Assembly (NCBI RefSeq): GCF_008629695.1
Contig: NZ_VWSH01000002.1
Location: forward strand, 93,410-157,409
Direction: 5' to 3'
DNA: 64,000 nt
From: Taibaiella lutea
GTDB lineage: Bacteria > Bacteroidota > Bacteroidia > Chitinophagales > Chitinophagaceae
Position 1 is the stretch's first letter, and each line of letters starts with the position of its first letter. Positions 52,888 to 61,097 of this stretch are shown here, in pieces. The notes beneath the pieces were generated by a model. The model did not search any database. It had not been told where the DNA came from and was given only the letters and a program-made list of their open reading frames with translations. The position numbers and the translations under genes were made by a program.

Positions 52888-55056
52888 TTATCGAACAACA
52901 AGGACTTCTCCTTTCTTATTCATGACTGTTCCGTCTTTGCATGTATAGGATATGTTGTAATAATAATTGCCCATATCAACGTTCACTCCGTTGAATGTGC
53001 CGTCCCAGGGTTTGTTACTATTTTGGTGATATACAAGCTGGCCCCAACGGTTAAATATTTCAACATTCATGATCCTGCTTTCTGCCTTCAACGAAATTTC
53101 AAATAAATCATTTTTGCCATCGCTGTTAGGTGTAAATACAGAAGGAATGAATATGAAGTCATCGCAACAGCGTTCTACAATTATGGTCAGTTTAGTCCTC
53201 TCGCTTTCACAGGCACCATAAGACTGAGAGACATAATAATCTTCATTACTTTCTCTTGATGTATTAACATCCGGCTCTGCTATTGGCTGGCCTCCCACTG
53301 CATCCTTATACCATTTAAGGTCATTACCTGTAACATCAATAGGTTTCATTTTGCTGTTAAGACATATTCTTAGTGGAGAAGTTACTTGCGGAGGCAATGG
53401 AAACTGAACGATATTAATATAAACGGAATCTTTTACAGAACCGCAAATTCCGCCGTCTACGGTAAAAGTATAAGTACCCGATTGAGGTATGACAGGATCC
53501 GGAAGAGATAACTCTCTGTTTGTTGTACTAAATCCTTGCGGACCATTCCATAGATAAGTAAAATCAGTATTATCGGGAACTATAGCCGGATTAATCAGTA
53601 TGGGGGAGTGTTCACAAACATTAATGTCGCTTCCTGCATCTGTAGACCATGGTGTAACCAGTACATTAATAGTAACATCACCTGTAAGTGTGTCACAACC
53701 ACTATCAGGAATATATGCACGCATAATGTAAGTCGTATTTTCTTCAGGATCTGCGATAGGATTTTTAATGTTTTCATTATTTAACCCCTGAGAAGGCGTC
53801 CATTTATAAGTAAGGTTATCGTCGCCGTCAACCTGCATTTGAAATGTTGCACCCTGACAAATTGTTGTATCCTGAGAAAGCAGAATAGCATGTGGCGCAT
53901 CAAAAATCTGCATTTCAACAGAATCAATTATTTCAGTCATGCCATTGCAGCTATAAGGAGCATTCAGGTAAAGCTTAAGCGTTTTCATTCCTGAAGGCGG
54001 CGTTATGAGTCCGCTTATCGAAAGTGCCGCCTGTGTTGCATTTGCAGGAATTGTTATAGTATTTGTAATAGCTGAAAAATCTATTCCGTTGACTGCCGTA
54101 CCGGAGATCTGATAAGAAAGCACTTGTGGTGTCGGTTTTGCAACGGAGCGACTGAATGTAATGCTGCCTGATGAACAACCTTTGTAGATAGATGGTATGC
54201 CTGCAACATTTACAGCACCTGCAATATCAAGACCAAAACTGGCTGACTGCAAGCTTCCTGCTTTAATGAAAACCCCTGAATCGTACAAGCCGTTCAATGC
54301 ATCTGCAATGGTAAGTTTCAAATGATAAGTATCACATGGGTTAACGGCATGAGAAGCCACCAGGACATTTGTCAGCCCGCGATAAGCTACCGTAGCGCCA
54401 TTCTGATTGTTGTTGTAATAAGTTGTGAATGGCGCTCCCGGTCCCATGGAGGTACAATTGACAATATTGCCATATAGCCCGGGAGTGCCGCTGTTAATGG
54501 AATTGACCGCAACCGGAATGGTAGTGCCGGGCACTTGTGCCATATTTTGCAAGCCTGATATTCCGGGACCTGAAATGAAAAATGCAAATGCATCATTATA
54601 AGGCCCGCATATAGAGTTGATATACTCTTCAGAACCAAATACATAATCGAACTTAATTGTATCTCCTTTTGGTATCAGATCGAACTGTAGTATACATGCA
54701 TCGCGAGTTGTAGCAGCTCCGGATAGCGCCTGTAACGCAGGATCGCCATTCGTATTGTTATTAGAACTGGTAAGCCCGGGTTCGCTTCCTGCAACAAATA
54801 TGGCCTGACCGGTAGTAAGTAATATACCTGTGTCTATGCCAAGATTGCTGGCCACAGCGGTAAACTGTCCGTTTGCCTGAGCAGCACATGTAAGCGATGC
54901 ATTGATAATTGTAATACCTGAGCCCGCAAGACTTTGTGCCAGCGTATTTGCGCTTTGTGCGGGTGTAATAGTAAGCTGCCCAAAGCTGTGGTTGCAAGCT
55001 AACAGCAAAGTCATGCATGTTGTTACAACCTTTAGTAAATATAGATGTGTTTTCAT
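52888..55056 (-). CDS. Choice-of-anchor L surface protein with CHU_C domain
   Basis: A 722-residue surface protein. Signal peptide 1-26 ends SFG before Q. A choice-of-anchor L domain occupies about 30-265 (ANTLAQSLAGSGITIINASL, then FDYVFGSEEYINSICGPYND and FAFFISGPGI). The motif EEY followed by DAFAFFISGP is the signature of that group. Ig-like or PKD-like modules follow (LSQDTTICQGATFQMQV, near 390-550). The end from about 635 (CCDDFIFIPSVFTPNSDGKND, then FNRWGQLVYHQNSNKPWDG) is a CHU_C/T9SS type B signal. It is the upstream gene of the pair with the repeat protein and is likely co-transcribed with it. Role in adhesion or gliding is inferred from domain class. Confidence 0.85.
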   Translation of the reverse strand: MKTHLYLLKVVTTCMTLLLACNHSFGQLTITPAQSANTLAQSLAGSGITIINASLTCAAQANGQFTAVASNLGIDTGILLTTGQAIFVAGSEPGLTSSNNNTNGDPALQALSGAATTRDACILQFDLIPKGDTIKFDYVFGSEEYINSICGPYNDAFAFFISGPGISGLQNMAQVPGTTIPVAVNSINSGTPGLYGNIVNCTSMGPGAPFTTYYNNNQNGATVAYRGLTNVLVASHAVNPCDTYHLKLTIADALNGLYDSGVFIKAGSLQSASFGLDIAGAVNVAGIPSIYKGCSSGSITFSRSVAKPTPQVLSYQISGTAVNGIDFSAITNTITIPANATQAALSISGLITPPSGMKTLKLYLNAPYSCNGMTEIIDSVEMQIFDAPHAILLSQDTTICQGATFQMQVDGDDNLTYKWTPSQGLNNENIKNPIADPEENTTYIMRAYIPDSGCDTLTGDVTINVLVTPWSTDAGSDINVCEHSPILINPAIVPDNTDFTYLWNGPQGFSTTNRELSLPDPVIPQSGTYTFTVDGGICGSVKDSVYINIVQFPLPPQVTSPLRICLNSKMKPIDVTGNDLKWYKDAVGGQPIAEPDVNTSRESNEDYYVSQSYGACESERTKLTIIVERCCDDFIFIPSVFTPNSDGKNDLFEISLKAESRIMNVEIFNRWGQLVYHQNSNKPWDGTFNGVNVDMGNYYYNISYTCKDGTVMNKKGEVLVVR

Positions 55057-55143
55057 AAGAAATATTGGGAACTGGATGCTGAAAAACCCGGATTGTTATT
55101 TAAAATGCTTATTACTTTAATATTGTGTTTGAACAAAATGATG

Positions 55144-56007
55144 CTATAAATAGGATCTCAATAGATTAAGCCGGTCACTCTTCTTCAGAGCTTCCAAAGC
55201 CTTGTCTTTAATTTGTCTTACGCGTTCTCTTGAAAGATCAAAGCGACATGCTATGTCTTCAAGAGGCATAGGGTTTTCACCTCCTATGCCGAAGTATAAT
55301 ATCAATATATTACGTTGTCTTGCAGGCAATGCATTTAAGGAGCGGATAAGGTCTGTGTTTAATGATTCATCGTGTGTAAGTGCTCTGTCAGTATTGGCTG
55401 CATTGGAATTAATTAATATATCCATTAATGTGCCTTCTTCGTTTTCAATAATAGGCTCATCAATACTTTTGGGCTTAAAAGTTGTACTGAGCAAGTCTTC
55501 CACCACATCTTTCTTTAGTTGCAGATGTTGTGCCAGTTCAGCGACAGAAGGAGTGCGTTCATATTTTTGTTCGAGGACATTGTATTCTCTTGTAAGCTTA
55601 TTTTTAAGAGAAACTTTATTGAGTGGCAGGCGTACCAGACGGCTGTTCTCGGCCAAAGCCTGTAAAATAGATTGTCGAATCCACCATACAGCATAAGAAA
55701 TAAATTTGAATCCCTTTGTTTCATCATACCTTGAGGCGGCAGTTATTAATCCTACATTACCTTCATTGATAAGATCACTTAAACTAAGTCCCTGGTTCTG
55801 ATATTGTTTTGCAACTGATACAACAAATCGAAGATTGGCCATGGTTAACTGTTGCAGCGCTTCCTGATCTCCATTCTTTATTCTCTTTGACACTATTTCT
55901 TCCGCCTCCGGAGTAAGCATCGGCACTTTTGAAATTTCCTGTAAATACTTTTCCAAAGAGTGGCTTTCTCTTATGGTAATAGATTTGGAAATTTTCAATT
56001 GACGCAT
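55144..56007 (-). CDS. Divergent RpoD-like primary-type sigma factor paralogue
   Basis: A 287-residue sigma-70 protein with regions 1.2 to 4.2 in short Bacteroidota form. The start MRQLKISKSITIRES (ATG 56007; another in-frame ATG is at 56013) matches the family start. Region 2 is NLRFVVSVAKQYQNQGLSL with GFKFISYAVWWIRQSILQAL. Region 4 is LSRERVRQIKDKALEAL. Several otherwise invariant positions differ from the usual housekeeping form: NVGLITAASRYDETKG in place of NLGLIKAAKRFDETRG, and NKVSLKNKL in place of NQVGSLNKI, one residue shorter. That suggests a second, alternative group-2 sigma rather than the main RpoD. It is monocistronic. Confidence 0.85.
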   Translation of the reverse strand: MRQLKISKSITIRESHSLEKYLQEISKVPMLTPEAEEIVSKRIKNGDQEALQQLTMANLRFVVSVAKQYQNQGLSLSDLINEGNVGLITAASRYDETKGFKFISYAVWWIRQSILQALAENSRLVRLPLNKVSLKNKLTREYNVLEQKYERTPSVAELAQHLQLKKDVVEDLLSTTFKPKSIDEPIIENEEGTLMDILINSNAANTDRALTHDESLNTDLIRSLNALPARQRNILILYFGIGGENPMPLEDIACRFDLSRERVRQIKDKALEALKKSDRLNLLRSYL

Positions 56008-56013
56008 GGACAT

Positions 56014-56363
56014 AATAATTGTAACTTTTATAATGCTGTATCAGAAGACCGAGGTGTTATTATTTTCGTTTGAGAAAAAACGACTATTAATAATCACATA
56101 ATATCAGCACTCAGATAATGCAATTTCTTTATTTATAAAAGCATGTTTTAACAATGCTCTTTGATGGACAAAATTACTTTGGCTTGTATCCCTGGCATAT
56201 AATCCGTTAGTTATGTAAATATTTTACAAACATGTAGATACGCTGTTAATCAGTTAATTGAATCATTGATTTTTTATTTAGTAACACAACCATAATACTC
56301 AAAAATCTATATGCTTTGAGCTATGATTATTTTTAGATTATCATTTGATATCAATGCTGTTAA
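56014..56363. other. Divergent AT-rich promoter region
   Basis: No gene. It separates the minus-strand sigma gene from the plus-strand histidine kinase gene. Long A/T runs and a few TAnnTTTG near-matches are present, none good enough to assign. Confidence 0.45.
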
Positions 56364-57143
56364 ATGGGTCTTTTAGTGGTTAATTTCGCAGTTGCTACAA
56401 CTATAAATCTGTTCTCTAAATCTTTTAAAAACATAAAAGAAGTGCCGTTCTCAATCAAGTATTTTTTAAATGGAAACTATCATTCCGGTATCAAAAACAA
56501 AGTCGAGAGGCTTCGTCTAAAATCCTTTTTTGAAGGAGAACAGGAAGAACGGGCAAGAGTAGGGCGTGAAATCCATGATGGTATCGGCGCTATGTTATTA
56601 ACCATGACCCGCCAGTTGGAAGATTACAGGTCCAGGCATCTTACGAATGAAAAGGATAAAGAGATTGAACTTATTATTTCAACAATCCGGGCAACTACAA
56701 AAGAACTCCGCAACACTGTTCATAACCTTATACCCGAAGCGATAACCTTGCAGGGACTGGAAGCAACTATAGATAATTTTTGTAAGGAAGTAAGCAAAGG
56801 AAAAGGATTGGAGATTCAGTTGTATATCAATGGTGACTGGGCTACGGTGAATCAAACGATCTCTTTTAATATATTCCGTATTGTTCAGGAATCCGTTCAC
56901 AATATTGTAAAACATTCTGCTGCAACAATTGCGGCTATTAATATTGTGTTATCAGAAGGAGATGTTAAAATAATAATAGAAGATAACGGTAAAGGCATAA
57001 GCAGACAATCAGACCGTAAAGGAAACGGACTCAGGAACATAAGCTGGCGTGTAGAATCATTGAAAGGCATCATGAGCATTGAATCATCAAAAGGTAAAGG
57101 AACTATTATTCATATTGCCATACCATATAAGCCAACATTTTAA
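56364..57143 (+). CDS. NarL-type histidine kinase, cytoplasmic core
   Basis: A 259-residue kinase of the HisKA_3 class. The dimerisation helix is EEQEERARVGREIHDGIGAMLL-like, with phospho-acceptor His in EIHDG (about residue 71). The HATPase domain has N box IVQESVHNIVKHS and G boxes DNGKGI and GNGLRNI. Only a weak hydrophobic stretch (LLVVNFAVATTINLF) precedes the core and no sensor domain is visible. The input is therefore either through that short segment or from a partner. The response regulator follows after about 80 bases and forms the pair. Signal unknown. Confidence 0.87.
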   Translation: MGLLVVNFAVATTINLFSKSFKNIKEVPFSIKYFLNGNYHSGIKNKVERLRLKSFFEGEQEERARVGREIHDGIGAMLLTMTRQLEDYRSRHLTNEKDKEIELIISTIRATTKELRNTVHNLIPEAITLQGLEATIDNFCKEVSKGKGLEIQLYINGDWATVNQTISFNIFRIVQESVHNIVKHSAATIAAINIVLSEGDVKIIIEDNGKGISRQSDRKGNGLRNISWRVESLKGIMSIESSKGKGTIIHIAIPYKPTF

Positions 57144-57225
57144 TGATAATACCTGTCTTTTTGATGGTTTCTTTTTATAGAAGAACATAGTAATCAACAA
57201 ACCCCCGAAAACCAAATTGAATCAA

Positions 57226-57867
57226 ATGAAGATTAATACAGCAATACTGGACGACCATCCGGTGGTAGTAAATGGTATAGTGAAGATGTTTGAAGAGGAT
57301 GAGTTGATTGGCATTACACATACCTGGTCTAATGCTGCTGAATTTTTTGAAGATATCGAAAAAGGAATTCAACCGGAAGTCTTGCTGCTGGATGTTTTAT
57401 TGCCGGATCAAAACGGAGACCTGATAGCACAGCAACTACAAAAAAATCATCCGGAAATAAAGATTCTTGCCATCAGTGTACTCGACAGTGCCATCAGTGC
57501 GAATACAATGTTACGGCTTGGGGCACAGGGCTATATTATGAAACATGCAACTGCAGCAGAATGGAAGAAAGCAATTATAGCAGTCAGCAACAATGAAATC
57601 TACATAGAACCCACATTACAGGAGAAGATGGCAAACCTTGGCGAGGGCCGTACCCGGGAAGCTTCTGTTAAAACAACTTTGAGCCCGAGGGAGAAAGAAG
57701 TACTTCAATTGATTGCATCCGGCAGAAGTAAAAAGGATATTGCCAAAGAGTTGGGTATCAGCACCAATACCGTAAAGCAATATCAATTTAATCTCTCTTT
57801 AAAATTGGAAGTAAATAGTACGGCGGCGCTTGTCGGACATGCTTTGAGAACCGGACTTGCCCAGTAA
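57226..57867 (+). CDS. NarL/LuxR-family response regulator
   Basis: A 213-residue regulator. The receiver domain has acidic residues in AILDDHP, phospho-acceptor Asp in VLLLDVLLPDQNG, and a phospho-switch Lys in IMKHATAAEW. The C-terminal LuxR helix-turn-helix starts LSPREKEVLQLIASG and has AKELGISTNTVKQYQFNL. The ATG at 57226 is chosen over the TTG nine bases upstream. It is the partner of the preceding HisKA_3 kinase. The gene is closed by a perfect terminator at 57893. Targets cannot be read from this window. The adjacent divergent sigma factor could be one. Confidence 0.92.
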   Translation: MKINTAILDDHPVVVNGIVKMFEEDELIGITHTWSNAAEFFEDIEKGIQPEVLLLDVLLPDQNGDLIAQQLQKNHPEIKILAISVLDSAISANTMLRLGAQGYIMKHATAAEWKKAIIAVSNNEIYIEPTLQEKMANLGEGRTREASVKTTLSPREKEVLQLIASGRSKKDIAKELGISTNTVKQYQFNLSLKLEVNSTAALVGHALRTGLAQ

Positions 57868-57892
57868 AATTATTTGTGTTGTGTTAAAGGAC

Positions 57893-57934
57893 ATAATAAA
57901 AAAGCATGGCAATTATGCCATGCTTTTTTATTAT
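57893..57934. terminator. Perfect bidirectional terminator
   Basis: 19-bp perfect arms, 57893-57911 and 57916-57934, around the loop ATTA, with A- and T-runs in the arms. It lies between the convergent regulator and endonuclease-fold genes. Confidence 0.92.
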
Positions 57935-57960
57935 CAATATTCTATTTCAATAAAATAACA

Positions 57961-59043
57961 TCAAGGCTTCTCCATTATTGATTGATTACTATTCGGTTGG
58001 CTTATTTCTTTTATCAGATATACATAGGTTGGAAAGTGATCACTGTAACCGTCAATCCAATTACCATTGGAAAAGGAACGATGCGGATATCCTGCATATT
58101 GGCCTGATTGGGTTTTCATGAAAGGGCGGTTAAATATCTCTGCTATGTAAAACTGCCATGTTTCTTTTTCAGGTTTTATGAAACCATTTGAAAGAATAAT
58201 CTGATCAAAAAGATTCCAGCTATCGTTGTAGCCTAAAGTGCCAATCCCTTTTTTATAATAGGCAATCCATGGATTAAAAAAATGCCCTGATTTCATGGCC
58301 TTATCCTTTTCCTGTGCACCTATTACTTGTGCCACACTTGGGCTGATAGGATCATCATTCAGATCTCCCATGATAATAATTTTGGCTCCGGGTCTTTGTT
58401 TCAGAATAGAGTCTGCTTTGTTCTTGCAAACAGATGCTGCAAGTTTTCGTTTCCACATGCTGGCGCTTTCTCCGCCAAGCCTTGAAGGCCAGTGATTGAC
58501 CATAACATGTACCGTATCGCCATTGAGCAATCCTTCGACATACAGCACGTCTCTGGTAAATTCATTGCTCCCGTTTCTGGATATATCAACCTTAATCGGC
58601 ATAGCATTTAATACCTTGAAAAATTTAGGATTATACAGGAATCCAACGTCAATACCTCTTAGATCAGGCGATTCAAAATGTACGATGCGAAGCTTTCTGT
58701 CTTTCAATTCCGGCTCCTGGATAAGATCCTGCAACACTTTTTCATTTTCTATTTCTGAAACACCAAAGAAGGCAGGTCCATCAGGCACTTTATCGATTGC
58801 TATCTGAGAAAGTACCGTGGCAAGATTATGCAATTTCCTTCTGTAAATCTTTTCGGTATAATGATTGCTGCCGTCAGGTGTAAATTCTTCATCATCCTTG
58901 TTCGGATCATCAGCAGGATCAAACAGGTTTTCCAGGTTATAAAAGGCAACCGCATCTATCTGATAGTTTTTCTTTTGCCCGAAAGCCAGATGTGTTGCTA
59001 AGATGAATGCTATAAAGTATAGTATTGCTGATTTGGAAATCAT
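57961..59043 (-). CDS. Secreted endonuclease/exonuclease/phosphatase-family protein
   Basis: A 360-residue exported EEP-fold enzyme. Signal peptide 1-22 ends LAFG before Q. Catalytic motifs are in order: FYNLENLFD (Asn/Glu), GVSEIEN (metal-binding Glu), VNHWPSR (His), IMGDLNDDP (Asp/Asn), and the closing YSDHFPTYV (Asp-His). The EEP family includes nucleases, sphingomyelinases and inositol phosphatases. Closest in form are the secreted nuclease-like members common in Bacteroidota. It lies between a perfect terminator and the PHP-type gene. Metal-dependent phosphodiester hydrolysis outside the cytoplasm is well supported; substrate is not. Confidence 0.88.
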   Translation of the reverse strand: MISKSAILYFIAFILATHLAFGQKKNYQIDAVAFYNLENLFDPADDPNKDDEEFTPDGSNHYTEKIYRRKLHNLATVLSQIAIDKVPDGPAFFGVSEIENEKVLQDLIQEPELKDRKLRIVHFESPDLRGIDVGFLYNPKFFKVLNAMPIKVDISRNGSNEFTRDVLYVEGLLNGDTVHVMVNHWPSRLGGESASMWKRKLAASVCKNKADSILKQRPGAKIIIMGDLNDDPISPSVAQVIGAQEKDKAMKSGHFFNPWIAYYKKGIGTLGYNDSWNLFDQIILSNGFIKPEKETWQFYIAEIFNRPFMKTQSGQYAGYPHRSFSNGNWIDGYSDHFPTYVYLIKEISQPNSNQSIMEKP

Positions 59044-59127
59044 AATAATAGTTGTAATACTTCGTGTAACGAAGCGGAAATTATTGATTTTTTATAAGAT
59101 GGCAGCTTTGTATAGAAGCTCCGTCAA

Positions 59128-61056
59128 TTAATATTTCACGAACTTTTTGTGATACTCTTTTTTGTCTGAAAGCACGCTTAACACATAGACACCGGCAGGT
59201 AAACCGCTTACATTCAAACTTACAGCTTCATCATTTCCCTTGACAACTGTAGTCAGTATTGTTCTGCCGTATATATCTCTTATCAGAATGGTTTCATTTA
59301 GTCCGTAATTATAGGCAGCTAATTTGAATTGCAGCAACGAACCTCTTACCGGGTTACCATAAATAACTAAAGACAAATCATCTTCAGCAGATATTTTTGG
59401 TATGGATGTAACAGCATTATCATTACGGTGATACCAGATAGGAGAGGATATTGTTCTTTTATTTCCAATGGAAATGTCGGTAAAATAATAAGCCGAAGAG
59501 CCGTCAGCAAGGTTTTCATCTGTGTAACTGAAAGAATTTGAATTACCTGTGGCAATAAGCGATGCTATGTTGCCATCATTCGTACCTTTATAAATCTTTA
59601 TTACCGGTTGCTGGCTTGTTGATGGGTCACTGATGGTAACTACCATAGCCGGAGCATCTGCATGTTCCATTTCACTTCCCATATTCTTTCCAAACAACTG
59701 GAAATCCATTACAGCAGTACAACTATGTGTAGCATAGAAATTTCTGGAACGCATTGCCTTCATAAAATCATCCTTATTCAGGGAAGGGCTTAATACGACT
59801 AACCGTGAACGACTGGTATGGCCGAAAGTAAGATTATGATTATCATGATCTATAGTCGGGCCAATATGATAACCTCTTGCAAGCATGCCTTTATAGTACT
59901 GAAGATAGCTCATTGTTGAAGGATGATCATTATAATTGATTTCATCAGAAAACGCAGGGCCGTTTTCCACAGCAGAACCTACTATAGCACTGTCAGCCAA
60001 TGGTTGATACTGTACAGTTAAGAGGTCTCCGTAATCTGTATCTTCAGGATGTGCAAAGCTGCCGAATGCATTCGTGTTTTTAAATCTGTTGATGGTGTTG
60101 AATAATCCGTTATTGCCTGAATAATCATATTTGCCGACATATATGTTATAATTCGGACTGCCGACTAATGTTTCCCAGCCCAATAAACTATCTATGCCAT
60201 ATACAACCACGTGGCCGCCATTGCTTATGACACCAAACTCCATGCCATATAAAGCAAGGAAATTAGCATTATTATTTGTAAATGTATTAGCCTGTTGCAG
60301 CCCCTTTGCATAATCGGCTACATGCATACCCGGATTATGTGGCGAAGAATAATGATTATGTTCTGCAATGCCCAGAAAATCCATACAAAGCGCTTCTTTT
60401 GCGAAAGCATAATCATCGGAAGGTATAAGACTTGTGTTATCCTGATTACCATCGGAATAACTGCTGTGGCTATGGAGATTGCCAAAATAATGGTTCAGCG
60501 ACGAAGGGTCCGTAGGCTTCATTGAGCCTGAATAAACGGGGACTTCATTATATCTGATACCTTCAACACAATTAGTGTTGGCAGCATAAATATTAATACG
60601 GTAGGTTTTTGAAGATTTTAGATTTAAAGCAACAAATGCAGTAGCTTCATTGCTTGACACAACTGTTCCGGTGCCTAATGCAGTACCGGCTTTGTAATAT
60701 ACACCATCTTTGGGAAGAGTGGGGGACAGATGTTCTTCATCAAAAACGACGAGGTATAGATTTGCATTTTCAACACCTTTAAAGAATCCGTATATCTTAT
60801 CGTTCTGTAAACTGAATTCTGCGTTTACCGCAGCAAGAGATGGCACTGCACATGCTGTTGTCGGAACTGTTTTTGCCGGTACGAAATTTGCCAGCTCTAT
60901 GCTATCTGCTAACAACAATTTATACGATCTTATTGCATTAAGGGAATCATTAAAATCACAATCATCTTTTGAATGTTGGGTCTGTGCATTAAGTTGATTC
61001 TTGGCTGTAAAACTACATAAGCCTAAAAGGGAAAAAAATACTATTCTTATATTCAT
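59128..61056 (-). CDS. T9SS-sorted CehA/McbA-like PHP metallohydrolase
   Basis: A 642-residue secreted protein. Signal peptide 1-24. The PHP domain spans about residues 185-480: HxH in GNLHSHSSYSDG, GIAEHNHYSS, a later His in GSFAHPEDTD, and IGPTIDHDNHN. These supply the metal-binding histidines and aspartates of the CehA/McbA-type family. A beta-sandwich follows (about 480-560). A T9SS type A sorting domain closes the protein (from about 565; VIYGNPVRGSLLQFKL, LPAGVYVLSVLSDKKEYHKKF). The characterised family members hydrolyse aryl esters or phosphoesters. It lies 84 bases upstream of the EEP gene on the same strand, so the two may act together. Confidence 0.85.
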   Translation of the reverse strand: MNIRIVFFSLLGLCSFTAKNQLNAQTQHSKDDCDFNDSLNAIRSYKLLLADSIELANFVPAKTVPTTACAVPSLAAVNAEFSLQNDKIYGFFKGVENANLYLVVFDEEHLSPTLPKDGVYYKAGTALGTGTVVSSNEATAFVALNLKSSKTYRINIYAANTNCVEGIRYNEVPVYSGSMKPTDPSSLNHYFGNLHSHSSYSDGNQDNTSLIPSDDYAFAKEALCMDFLGIAEHNHYSSPHNPGMHVADYAKGLQQANTFTNNNANFLALYGMEFGVISNGGHVVVYGIDSLLGWETLVGSPNYNIYVGKYDYSGNNGLFNTINRFKNTNAFGSFAHPEDTDYGDLLTVQYQPLADSAIVGSAVENGPAFSDEINYNDHPSTMSYLQYYKGMLARGYHIGPTIDHDNHNLTFGHTSRSRLVVLSPSLNKDDFMKAMRSRNFYATHSCTAVMDFQLFGKNMGSEMEHADAPAMVVTISDPSTSQQPVIKIYKGTNDGNIASLIATGNSNSFSYTDENLADGSSAYYFTDISIGNKRTISSPIWYHRNDNAVTSIPKISAEDDLSLVIYGNPVRGSLLQFKLAAYNYGLNETILIRDIYGRTILTTVVKGNDEAVSLNVSGLPAGVYVLSVLSDKKEYHKKFVKY

Positions 61057-61097
61057 GTTTCGTCAATAATTTTTAAACTTCAATGCACAACATTCAT

